Shown in pieces: positions 1-5,293 of a DNA stretch of 9,626 bases (position 1 is the stretch's first letter; every line of letters starts with the position of its first letter). A program made the position numbers and the translations under genes. The DNA is from Methanolinea sp. SDB. GTDB lineage: Archaea; Halobacteriota; Methanomicrobia; Methanomicrobiales; Methanospirillaceae. Below the pieces are notes generated by a model. The model was not told the origin of the DNA, did not search any database, and saw nothing but the letters and a program-made list of their open reading frames with translations. The DNA is taken from assembly GCA_001412335.1 (NCBI GenBank), contig LKUF01000263.1, forward strand, positions 1 through 9,626. Reading direction: 5' to 3'.

Positions 1-289
1 CATCTGCCTTCAGGTAATTGGAAAGGACTCTCGTTGTGACAAGGTCCACCCGTCTCTTGAAGAGATCATCGAGATAATACGAGAGGCCGATGAAGTTTTT
101 GTAATTGTCTGATCCCTCCTCGAACTCGACCTCGATGTCGATATCACTCTCAGCGCGTTCGTCTCCCCGTGCCACCGATCCGAATATGCCGATCTTTTTG
201 ATGCCAAAAAGACGTTTCATCGCCGGGAATTTCGTATTGAGCGTAAGCAGCACTTCTTCGCGGAGTGGAACCGGATTCATTCTTTCCAT
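1..289 (-). CDS. MNT-type nucleotidyltransferase, partial (C-terminus off left edge)
   Basis: This is a minimal nucleotidyltransferase of the DNA polymerase beta superfamily, the type that includes the MntA antitoxins. Reading leftward from ATG at 289, 96 codons are visible before the window ends. The family signature is intact: G37-S38 and R41-G42 in GSVARGDERAESDIDIEVEF, the metal-binding pair D49 and D51, and a likely third acidic residue at D82 in RRVDLVTTR. Most members are about 95 to 130 residues, so only a short tail should be missing. GAGGTG at 296-301, six bases before the ATG, is a good Shine-Dalgarno site and decides the start; a second in-frame ATG lies at 280. In the MntA/HEPN toxin-antitoxin family the enzyme adds AMP to a HEPN RNase toxin encoded next to it. 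No HEPN gene lies upstream here, so a partner, if any, must be left of the window. The family is clear; the antitoxin role is inference. Confidence 0.85.
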   Translation of the reverse strand, partial: MERMNPVPLREEVLLTLNTKFPAMKRLFGIKKIGIFGSVARGDERAESDIDIEVEFEEGSDNYKNFIGLSYYLDDLFKRRVDLVTTRVLSNYLKAD

Positions 290-378
290 CGTCTTCACCT
301 CATTGGTACGTGGCCGTTGCCTGTCATATGTGTGATCTCTTTCTATGACTCTTCCATGTGAAAATTGCTGCGCCGGAT

Positions 379-396
379 TCCCTGACGGGCCAGGGA
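379..396. repeat. Inverted repeat TCCCTG-N6-CAGGGA
   Basis: TCCCTG at 379-384 is the reverse complement of CAGGGA at 391-396, with the six-base spacer ACGGGC. It lies in the divergent spacer about 90 bases from each flanking start codon. No T-tract follows on either strand, so a terminator is unlikely; an operator half-site pair or a chance palindrome are the alternatives. Confidence 0.35.
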
Positions 397-484
397 TCGT
401 TGCCCGGTTCGTTCTCGCTCATCGATGCACAGCTGTCACTTCCGGACCGTGTGCCCCCATGAGGCAGAATTGATCAGCCACAAC

Positions 485-492
485 CTTTAATC
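485..492 (+). promoter_or_regulatory. TATA-like box for the lipoprotein gene
   Basis: CTTTAATC is an archaeal TATA-like element centred about 31 bases before the ATG at 520. That distance would put the transcription start close to the ATG, so the mRNA would be leaderless or nearly so. This fits the absence of a Shine-Dalgarno site and favours ATG 520 over ATG 496, which lies only a few bases after the box. Confidence 0.5.
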
Positions 493-519
493 TGGATGGT
501 AGTCGTATCCTCTCTCCAC

Positions 520-1014
520 ATGAGAACAGGTCTTGTATGCTTCATGATTGTCGTATTCCTCTGTTCATCCGGGTGCATAGATTTCGATGGTGATCAGGGG
601 GAACCAACAGCCCTCCCGACTCCCGGGGTGGTTGAGACCACTCATGCTCCTCAGACGGAAGAGACCACCATGGCAGCCGTGGGTGAAGAGGGTCCAATCC
701 AGTTCTATCCCGGGGGGCAATATCATGTGGGTGACAGGATCGTGATATCGGGGACGACCAATCTTCACCCGGGCAACAGGCTCCTGGTCGAGATAACATC
801 GGTCTCGTTCTCCCCCACGAACAAGAGCGAAGAGTCGGCGTTTTCTGGTATATCAGACGTGGTTACCGTTATGCCGGGTCCCGATGACCGGAATAATACC
901 TGGTCCTACACGCTCGACACATCGGAATTAAAGCCCGATACGTATAGCGTCCTCGTCTTGGGCATCACGACGAAGACATTCAGGAAGAGTACATCGTTCG
1001 AACTGCTAACGTGA
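520..1014 (+). CDS. Lipoprotein with S-layer-like C-terminal domain
   Basis: This 164-residue protein is probably exported and lipid-anchored. It begins with a short hydrophobic signal, residues 1-15, followed by the lipobox SSGC, with C19 as the expected lipidated cysteine. Residues 20-60 are a Thr/Pro/Glu-rich linker typical of cell-surface proteins. Residues 63-164 form a beta-rich domain with YHVGDRIVISGTTNL, LLVEITSVSFSPTNK, NNTWSYTLDTSELKPDTYSV and a final TSFEL; this pattern matches the C-terminal domain that I recognise from S-layer and other surface proteins of Methanomicrobiales. Sequons at N101 and N125 could carry glycans. An in-frame ATG at 496 would add eight residues before the signal, but the TATA-like box position and signal length favour 520. 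The gene converges with the HEAT-repeat gene, with 16 bases between stops. The domain match is from memory of the family; a structural or adhesive role at the cell surface is inference. Confidence 0.75.
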   Translation: MRTGLVCFMIVVFLCSSGCIDFDGDQGEPTALPTPGVVETTHAPQTEETTMAAVGEEGPIQFYPGGQYHVGDRIVISGTTNLHPGNRLLVEITSVSFSPTNKSEESAFSGISDVVTVMPGPDDRNNTWSYTLDTSELKPDTYSVLVLGITTKTFRKSTSFELLT

Positions 1015-1030
1015 GGCTGCAGGGTATTAC

Positions 1031-2296
1031 CTACCAGGGGCTTGGTCTCTCCCTCTTTTCGTTCTCGCCGCGTTCGGATCTCTCCTTTCCCGGTGGGGCG
1101 ATGTATGGAGCTTTCGTATCACGATTTTTGGTCCGGATCATCTCGATGGCTTCAAAAGCGATCCTCCTGACAGACGGATTTTCGTCTCCAAGTAGCCGTG
1201 AGAGCGGATCTGCAGCAGATCTGGCCCCGATTTCCCCAAGGAGCAATGCAGCCCGTCTCCGAACATCGGGAGAGGGATCATTGAGGAGATCGGAAACATG
1301 TTCGACTGCGGGCCCCCCAATCATCCAGAGGGCTTCCATGGCACAGTGCCTGACCGGCACCTCCCCATCACGGAATGACCTGGCAAGCGGCAGAACCGCG
1401 GCATCACCCATTCCGGCAAGTGAATCGCAGGCCTCTCTCCTCACGTTCCGTTCAGGATGCCCCATTGTCCCGATCAGGTGCGGTATCGCCTTCGTATCCC
1501 CGATCCGGCCGAGGATCCATGCACAGGATCGGACTACCGCAGGGTTTTCATTCTGCATCGATTCGATCAGGCGGTCGACGGCAGGCGGTCCGACTGCCAC
1601 GAGTGCGTACGATGCTCTCTGCCGCAACTGCTCGTCTCCTTCCCCCAGTGCATGGATCAGGGGATCTATCGAATCTTCGTCGATTATACAGAGGGTCTCC
1701 ACGGCAGCCATCCGTACGTACCCGTGCTCGTCTTTCAACAGTTCGATGAGGGGTTCAACCGATGCGGGATCGGCATAGCCGGAGAGGGAGAGTGCTGCTT
1801 CCTGCCTGACCAGAGGATCGCTGTCCTTTAATGCAGAGATCATGGGCGAAAGAGCCTCGGGGGGCTGCATGACCCCCAGCGTCTGGACAGATCTCTGTCT
1901 CACCTGGGCATTCTCGTGTATGAGTGCATCCAGGAGTGGCTTTACGGCAGGTTCACCTATGAGCACAAGGGCACGTTCAGTCTCCCGTCTTACATCCTCT
2001 TCCACGTTCTCGAGCATCTTTAAAAGCGACGGAACAGCGGGATATCCAATCTTTGCTAGTGCGTCCGCTGCCCCTCTCCTGACGATCCAGTGTTCGTCGG
2101 AGAGAGCCCGGACAAGCGGCTCGATGAATGGTTCACCGAGTTCGCCGATCGCCCTGATTGCATTCCAGCGGTCTTCGACGTCACCGTATGAGAGGGCCTT
2201 TAAAGCATTCGATATATGTGTACCCCCTGGCATCTCGTCTGTACTATCTCCTCTCTCACCGCCAAGAACATCTTTTAATGATCTTATTACACCCAT
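1031..2296 (-). CDS. Soluble HEAT-repeat protein (PBS lyase HEAT-like repeats)
   Basis: This 421-residue protein is almost entirely tandem HEAT-like repeats of about 30 residues. I count some twelve units between residues 28 and 387, each with the pattern VRxxAAxALxxIG followed by AVxPLIxLLxDED; clear examples are at 71-86, 252-267, 345-358 and 376-387. The fold is an alpha solenoid used for protein binding; some relatives act in phycobilin-lyase or methyltransferase-linked systems, but nothing here shows catalysis. There is no signal peptide or membrane segment. The last 34 residues form a charged, probably disordered tail rich in Lys, Arg and Glu. ATG 2296 is chosen because AGGTG at 2305-2309 sits eight bases before it; a GTG at 2305 would overlap that site. 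It lies downstream of cofD on the same strand but 137 bases away with its own TATA box. The partner is unknown. Confidence 0.85.
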   Translation of the reverse strand: MGVIRSLKDVLGGERGDSTDEMPGGTHISNALKALSYGDVEDRWNAIRAIGELGEPFIEPLVRALSDEHWIVRRGAADALAKIGYPAVPSLLKMLENVEEDVRRETERALVLIGEPAVKPLLDALIHENAQVRQRSVQTLGVMQPPEALSPMISALKDSDPLVRQEAALSLSGYADPASVEPLIELLKDEHGYVRMAAVETLCIIDEDSIDPLIHALGEGDEQLRQRASYALVAVGPPAVDRLIESMQNENPAVVRSCAWILGRIGDTKAIPHLIGTMGHPERNVRREACDSLAGMGDAAVLPLARSFRDGEVPVRHCAMEALWMIGGPAVEHVSDLLNDPSPDVRRRAALLLGEIGARSAADPLSRLLGDENPSVRRIAFEAIEMIRTKNRDTKAPYIAPPGKERSERGENEKRERPSPW

Positions 2297-2336
2297 TCTG
2301 CCCACACCTGATACGAATATCTGTCACAGATTCCTG

Positions 2337-2348
2337 AAATATATATCG
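2337..2348 (-). promoter_or_regulatory. TATA box for the soluble HEAT-repeat gene
   Basis: On the minus strand this reads CGATATATATTT, a strong archaeal TATA box. Its centre is about 46 bases before ATG 2296, which predicts a leader of roughly 20 bases that includes the Shine-Dalgarno site AGGTG at 2305-2309. It indicates that the HEAT gene need not be co-transcribed with cofD. Confidence 0.6.
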
Positions 2349-2363
2349 CCGGATGCCGCGCCA

Positions 2364-2380
2364 ATTGCATTGCCTGCAAT
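2364..2380. repeat. Inverted repeat ATTGCA-N5-TGCAAT upstream of the HEAT gene promoter
   Basis: ATTGCA at 2364-2369 and TGCAAT at 2375-2380 are perfect reverse complements around the spacer TTGCC. The element is 16 bases upstream of the TATA box of the HEAT gene and 54 bases past the cofD stop. With no T-tract on the minus strand it is a poor terminator; an activator or repressor site for the HEAT gene is possible but unproven. Confidence 0.35.
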
Positions 2381-2433
2381 AATGGGAATAATCTCCTGTT
2401 TTTCACCGGCCTACCTCCTGCCTGGGCGCCACA

Positions 2434-3348
2434 TCACCGCTCATCACTGCCTGATGGAGGCCGGAGCAGATCGAGTATCGCTCCTGCAAGGGCTGTACTC
2501 TTTTCAGGATTTGTCATGAGCGTGTCGAGGCGGACACTCCCGGGCACGTCCACGGGGTCACGGATGTCCTGCACAAAGATATCGGCAAACTCCTGATACA
2601 ATTCCCATGTTGAGGATGAATCCGGCCGGTGTCCAATGGCTCTCATCAGAATACCAGCCGGCCCGCTTATGGGGGCGTTGCCTATGAAGGGGCTCACTGC
2701 CAGGACAGGAACCCTTCGCAGTTCCTCTATTATTCCCTCGCATTCAAGGATGGGAAGGATACTCGTGACAGGATTGCTCGGTCCGAGGATGACGGCATCT
2801 GCATTTGATATGGCCTCAAGAACCTCCGGAGTGGGGTGGGCGGATGCCGAACGACTCACTGCATCTACCGGGAGATGCCCACGGTTCTTTATCCAGAACT
2901 CCTGGAAGTGCATGACCCGCTCTCCTGACCGGATCAGGGTGGTCGTCTCCTCATCAGACATCGGCAAAATCCGGGCCTGTATGCCAAGGGACGAAGAGAG
3001 GGACTGTGTCGCCTCCGTGAGGGTTGCCCCCCGGCGCAGCAGTTCTCCGCGGGCTATCTGGAAAGCCCTGTCACGATCACCGATCGCGATATATTCATCC
3101 ACCCCGAGACGGACCAGTTCTTCGTGGGTACAGAAGCTGTCATTGTCTATGCCCCACCAGGTAGCGGTATTGAGACGGCCCGAGAAGAGGTAGATGACCG
3201 TATCAACATCAGGGGAGATATGATTCCCGCTCATCCAGATATCTTCGCCGGTATTGACGACGACACTGATCTCCTCATCAGGAACGATGCTTCTCATTCC
3301 CTGTATCAGTTTTGGAGTCCCGGTTCCTCCGGAAAGGAATGTTATCAT
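2434..3348 (-). CDS. cofD: 2-phospho-L-lactate transferase (coenzyme F420 biosynthesis)
   Basis: CofD joins the phospholactyl group (or phosphoenolpyruvyl in some organisms) of a guanosine-diphosphate intermediate to the deazaflavin Fo, giving F420-0 and GMP in the cytoplasm. The 304-residue length fits the family. Conserved blocks appear in order: SGGTGTPKL at 6-14, VVNTGEDIW at 30-38, SPDVDTVIYLF at 45-55, WWGIDND at 64-70, GDRDRA at 90-95, LPMSDE at 128-133, MHFQEFWI at 146-153, GPSNPVTSI at 189-197, SPFIGNAPISGPAG at 219-232 and DTLMTNPEKS at 275-284. GTG at 3351 directly precedes ATG 3348; the ATG is preferred because family members start just before the glycine-rich loop. There is no Shine-Dalgarno site, and a TATA-like element 28 bases upstream suggests a leaderless mRNA. 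The gene is divergent from the HD phosphohydrolase. No other F420 gene is in the window. Confidence 0.96.
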   Translation of the reverse strand: MITFLSGGTGTPKLIQGMRSIVPDEEISVVVNTGEDIWMSGNHISPDVDTVIYLFSGRLNTATWWGIDNDSFCTHEELVRLGVDEYIAIGDRDRAFQIARGELLRRGATLTEATQSLSSSLGIQARILPMSDEETTTLIRSGERVMHFQEFWIKNRGHLPVDAVSRSASAHPTPEVLEAISNADAVILGPSNPVTSILPILECEGIIEELRRVPVLAVSPFIGNAPISGPAGILMRAIGHRPDSSSTWELYQEFADIFVQDIRDPVDVPGSVRLDTLMTNPEKSTALAGAILDLLRPPSGSDER

Positions 3349-3358
3349 CACTAGAATA

Positions 3359-3366
3359 CTTTTATC
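3359..3366 (+). promoter_or_regulatory. TATA-like box for the HD phosphohydrolase gene
   Basis: CTTTTATC is centred about 34 bases before ATG 3397 and is the best-placed TATA-like element for the rightward gene, which has no Shine-Dalgarno site and is probably leaderless or nearly so. It lies closer to cofD than the cofD TATA box does, so the two promoters cross over. Confidence 0.45.
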
Positions 3367-3370
3367 AGGT

Positions 3371-3380
3371 CTATTAAAAG
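3371..3380 (-). promoter_or_regulatory. TATA-like box for cofD
   Basis: On the minus strand this reads CTTTTAATAG, centred 28 bases before the cofD ATG at 3348. That spacing predicts a start of transcription at or next to the ATG, consistent with the missing Shine-Dalgarno site. Confidence 0.5.
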
Positions 3381-3396
3381 AATCTTAATCGTCGCC

Positions 3397-4602
3397 ATGA
3401 AGATAATCAAGGATCCGGTGCATGGATACGTGGAAGTGCCCGATTTTGCGGTGCATATTCTCGACTCACCCCCCATGCAGCGACTCCGGCATATCAAGCA
3501 ACTCGGCTTCTCGTACCTGGTGTATCCGGGAGCGAATCATTCGAGGTTCGAGCATTCACTCGGAACGATGTATCTTGCAGATGTCATGTCCCGGCAGCTC
3601 GGCCTTTCGCCTGAAGACCATCGCCTCGTCCTTGCATCAGCACTGCTTCATGACATCGGGCACGGTCCTTTTTCCCATGCAATCGAACCCCTACTCCAGG
3701 AATTTGCGGGAAGGAGCCATCATCACGTCAGGAATCTCCTTGAGGAGCCCGGTACAGCTGCGATACTCAAGGAGGTGGGTGTCAGTACCGTGGAGGTATC
3801 AGAGATCATCGAGGGGAGACACCGGCTCGCCGGGATCATTCACGGGGAACTCGATGTCGACCGCATGGACTACCTCTTGCGGGACGCACACTATACAGGG
3901 GCGCCATACGGAACGGTCGATGCACACCGGTTGATCAGGAACAGCCTGGTTGCAGAAGATACTATCGTGCTGCATGAGAGCGGTATCAATGCCGCAGAGT
4001 CCCTTCTCATTGCACGCACCCTGATGAGGCCGGCCGTCTATTTTCACCATGTCAGCAGGATTGCCGAGATGATGTTCTCTCTTGCGGTGCTCATGCACGG
4101 GGGAGATGAACCTGGCGGGTTGATCGAGGAGATGTGCAGGATGGATGATGCGGCATGCATGCAGGCACTCCTGCACTCTTCGTCCGAAGTGGCAAGAGGC
4201 GTCTCTGCGATGCTTTACCGGAGAGAGATGTTTAAGCGGGCCCTCTATGTCGGCAGGGACCAGGTAAGCATCGCCCGGCTCGAAAGGTATGGAGATATCA
4301 CGAAGAAACGCCAGGTAGCCGGTTTGATTGCGGACGAAGCAGGCTGCGAACCCCAGGATGTCCTCGTCGACATCCCGCCCTTCCCGAAGAGCATGTCGAT
4401 TCATGTCCAGGTGAAGAACAGGCACCGCCTGCTGGGACTGAACGAGATCTCCCCGCTTGTCAATACCTTGAACGAGACACGGTGGGCGCAATGGCGGCTC
4501 GGGGTGTATACCCGTCCCGAATACAGGAAAAAAGTTGCTTCCGCAGCCCAGGAGATCCTCCATATCAGGCCATTGACCACCCAGGAAAAGTTACATTTTT
4601 AA
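3397..4602 (+). CDS. HD-domain phosphohydrolase, SAMHD1/COG1078-like
   Basis: This is a soluble 401-residue metal-dependent phosphohydrolase; relatives with known activity remove triphosphate from (d)NTPs. It starts with the family opener IKDPVHGYVEVPD, followed by the Q28-R29-L30-R31 segment and the metal ligands H53 in SRFEHSLGTMYL, H85-D86 in LLHDIGHGPFSH, and D153 or D155 in GELDVDRMDYLLRDAHYTG. H89 and H94 in the same helix complete the active-site signature. The C-terminal half, about residues 240-401, is the family's helical region with IPPFPKS near residue 327; no extra domain is seen. The start at 3397 leaves the family opener intact and there is no usable earlier start. It is divergent from cofD and followed by a separate promoter for the next gene. 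The true substrate (dNTP, NTP or other) cannot be read from the sequence. Confidence 0.92.
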   Translation: MKIIKDPVHGYVEVPDFAVHILDSPPMQRLRHIKQLGFSYLVYPGANHSRFEHSLGTMYLADVMSRQLGLSPEDHRLVLASALLHDIGHGPFSHAIEPLLQEFAGRSHHHVRNLLEEPGTAAILKEVGVSTVEVSEIIEGRHRLAGIIHGELDVDRMDYLLRDAHYTGAPYGTVDAHRLIRNSLVAEDTIVLHESGINAAESLLIARTLMRPAVYFHHVSRIAEMMFSLAVLMHGGDEPGGLIEEMCRMDDAACMQALLHSSSEVARGVSAMLYRREMFKRALYVGRDQVSIARLERYGDITKKRQVAGLIADEAGCEPQDVLVDIPPFPKSMSIHVQVKNRHRLLGLNEISPLVNTLNETRWAQWRLGVYTRPEYRKKVASAAQEILHIRPLTTQEKLHF

Positions 4603-4647
4603 AGAGGACGGCAGGCCCATGGCACGATATCCCACGTTCTGCTCGCG

Positions 4648-4658
4648 GTATAAAAAAT
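4648..4658 (+). promoter_or_regulatory. TATA box for the small membrane protein gene
   Basis: GTATAAAAAAT is a strong archaeal TATA box, preceded by GCTCGCG where a BRE element would lie. It predicts transcription from about 4678-4682 and a leader of about 25 bases carrying the Shine-Dalgarno site. Confidence 0.6.
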
Positions 4659-4693
4659 AACATTTAAGAACAATCAAAGAAAATTCAAGAATT

Positions 4694-4702
4694 GAGGGGG
4701 TC
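4694..4702 (+). promoter_or_regulatory. Shine-Dalgarno site that decides a TTG start
   Basis: GAGGGGGTC is a close match to the archaeal ribosome-binding consensus GGAGGTGATC. Its GAGG core is seven bases before TTG at 4705. The next in-frame ATG, at 4801, would remove the whole membrane segment, so TTG is the likely start. Confidence 0.6.
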
Positions 4703-4704
4703 AA

Positions 4705-5148
4705 TTGTTAGAATACTGGGTTGTCGTCACGCTTGGGGTCATTGTCGTGGTCTGCGCGAGCTGTGCTGCATATCTCTATTCTGAATCGAGAGAGTTGAGG
4801 ATGGTTTGGGACCGGCACAAGCTGAAGACGTACGAAGAGCTCTTCCATGCAATAACCGAGCTCAATATCGCCGGAACGGATGCGTACAAGGCCGACAGGG
4901 CAAAAAAACACCTTGCATACACGCTGAACCGCATGAACCTCGTGGCAGGAAAGGATGTGCTGAAAAATGTGAATGCACTCCTGGATTTTTTAAACGAGAC
5001 TCCCGAAGGCGGATACGACGTGCTCAAGCAACTCAATATCATGAATACCATCGTAAAGGCGATCCGGAGAGAGATCGATCCCGCGACTGCAAGAGAACTG
5101 GAGGAGAGCCAGTTCCGGTTCCGGTTTTACTCCCCGCCGCGCAGCTGA
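4705..5148 (+). CDS. Membrane-anchored protein of unknown function
   Basis: I do not recognise this 147-residue protein. Residues 4-25 form one strongly hydrophobic helix, YWVVVTLGVIVVVCASCAAY, followed by basic and acidic residues, so the C-terminal domain of about 115 residues probably faces the cytoplasm, although an outside orientation cannot be excluded. That domain looks wholly helical, with heptad-like stretches around residues 38-75 (HKLKTYEELFHAITELNI) and 82-125 (LAYTLNRMNLVAG, VNALLDFLNETPEGG, LKQLNIMNTIVKAIRREID). There are no cysteines beyond the two in the membrane helix and no obvious catalytic motif. It starts at TTG, supported by a strong Shine-Dalgarno site, and has its own TATA box and a T-rich terminator, so it is probably a single-gene unit. 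A regulatory or scaffolding role is only a guess. Codon use resembles that of the neighbouring genes, with no sign of recent transfer. Confidence 0.75.
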   Translation: MLEYWVVVTLGVIVVVCASCAAYLYSESRELRMVWDRHKLKTYEELFHAITELNIAGTDAYKADRAKKHLAYTLNRMNLVAGKDVLKNVNALLDFLNETPEGGYDVLKQLNIMNTIVKAIRREIDPATARELEESQFRFRFYSPPRS

Positions 5149-5174
5149 AAAGGGGGACCATATTCCCGGTCCTG

Positions 5175-5186
5175 TTCTTATTTTTT
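5175..5186 (+). terminator. T-rich archaeal terminator
   Basis: TTCTTATTTTTT begins 27 bases after the stop of the small membrane protein gene. Archaeal RNA polymerase stops at such T-tracts without a hairpin, so this likely ends that transcript before the mevalonate-pathway operon. Confidence 0.6.
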
Positions 5187-5198
5187 CCGCATCGGGAA

Positions 5199-5219
5199 GC
5201 ATGCAGGCCGCTAGCATGC
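5199..5219. repeat. Paired GCATGC palindromes upstream of the UbiD-type gene
   Basis: GCATGC occurs at 5199-5204 and again at 5214-5219, nine bases apart, in the spacer before the UbiD-type gene. Each copy is itself a palindrome, so the pair reads as both a direct and an inverted repeat with centres 15 bases apart. It sits just upstream of the likely TATA box at 5229-5240 and could be a regulator site; no T-tract follows it directly. Confidence 0.35.
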
Positions 5220-5228
5220 CATCTTCAT

Positions 5229-5240
5229 CCTTTAATAGAG
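5229..5240 (+). promoter_or_regulatory. TATA-like box for the mevalonate-pathway operon
   Basis: CCTTTAATAGAG is centred about 60 bases before ATG 5294, predicting a leader of about 30 bases. AGGGGAGATC at 5277-5286 in that leader is a partial match to the ribosome-binding consensus and ends seven bases before the ATG. Confidence 0.45.
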
Positions 5241-5293
5241 TGTATGTGAAATCTCTTCTCCAGCCAGAGAAATAACAGGGGAGATCTTTTACT

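Larger units (their letters stand above)
290..519. promoter_or_regulatory. Divergent intergenic region between nucleotidyltransferase and lipoprotein genes
   Basis: This spacer of 230 bases holds the control regions of two divergently transcribed genes. The leftward gene has a Shine-Dalgarno site at 296-301 and a weak TATA-like stretch, CACATATGAC on the minus strand, at 325-334. The rightward gene has a better TATA-like element near 485-492. Between them lies an inverted repeat at 379-396. The rest has no open frame that looks coding and no RNA gene that I can recognise. Confidence 0.5.

Noticed and set aside
496..519. Upstream ATG for the lipoprotein
   Set aside because: It lies only a few bases after the TATA-like box and would lengthen the signal peptide with MVVVSSLH without a Shine-Dalgarno site.
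1011..1778. Long plus-strand open frame of 255 codons
   Set aside because: It is antisense to the soluble HEAT gene; its product is Ser/Arg-rich without any family pattern, as expected for a shadow of a repetitive GC-rich gene.
1031..2296. Intragenic near-repeats of about 90 bases as a DNA repeat array
   Set aside because: The periodicity follows from the HEAT units in the protein; the DNA copies are diverged and not a CRISPR or satellite array.
1842..2519. Plus-strand open frame of 225 codons
   Set aside because: It runs antisense across the HEAT gene start, the intergenic region and the end of cofD, and shows no domain pattern.
3799..4563. Minus-strand open frame of 254 codons
   Set aside because: It is antisense to the HD phosphohydrolase, whose motifs and codon pattern are on the plus strand.
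4482..4667. Small plus-strand open frame across the end of the HD gene
   Set aside because: It overlaps the HD gene in another frame, has no ribosome-binding site and its product resembles no family.
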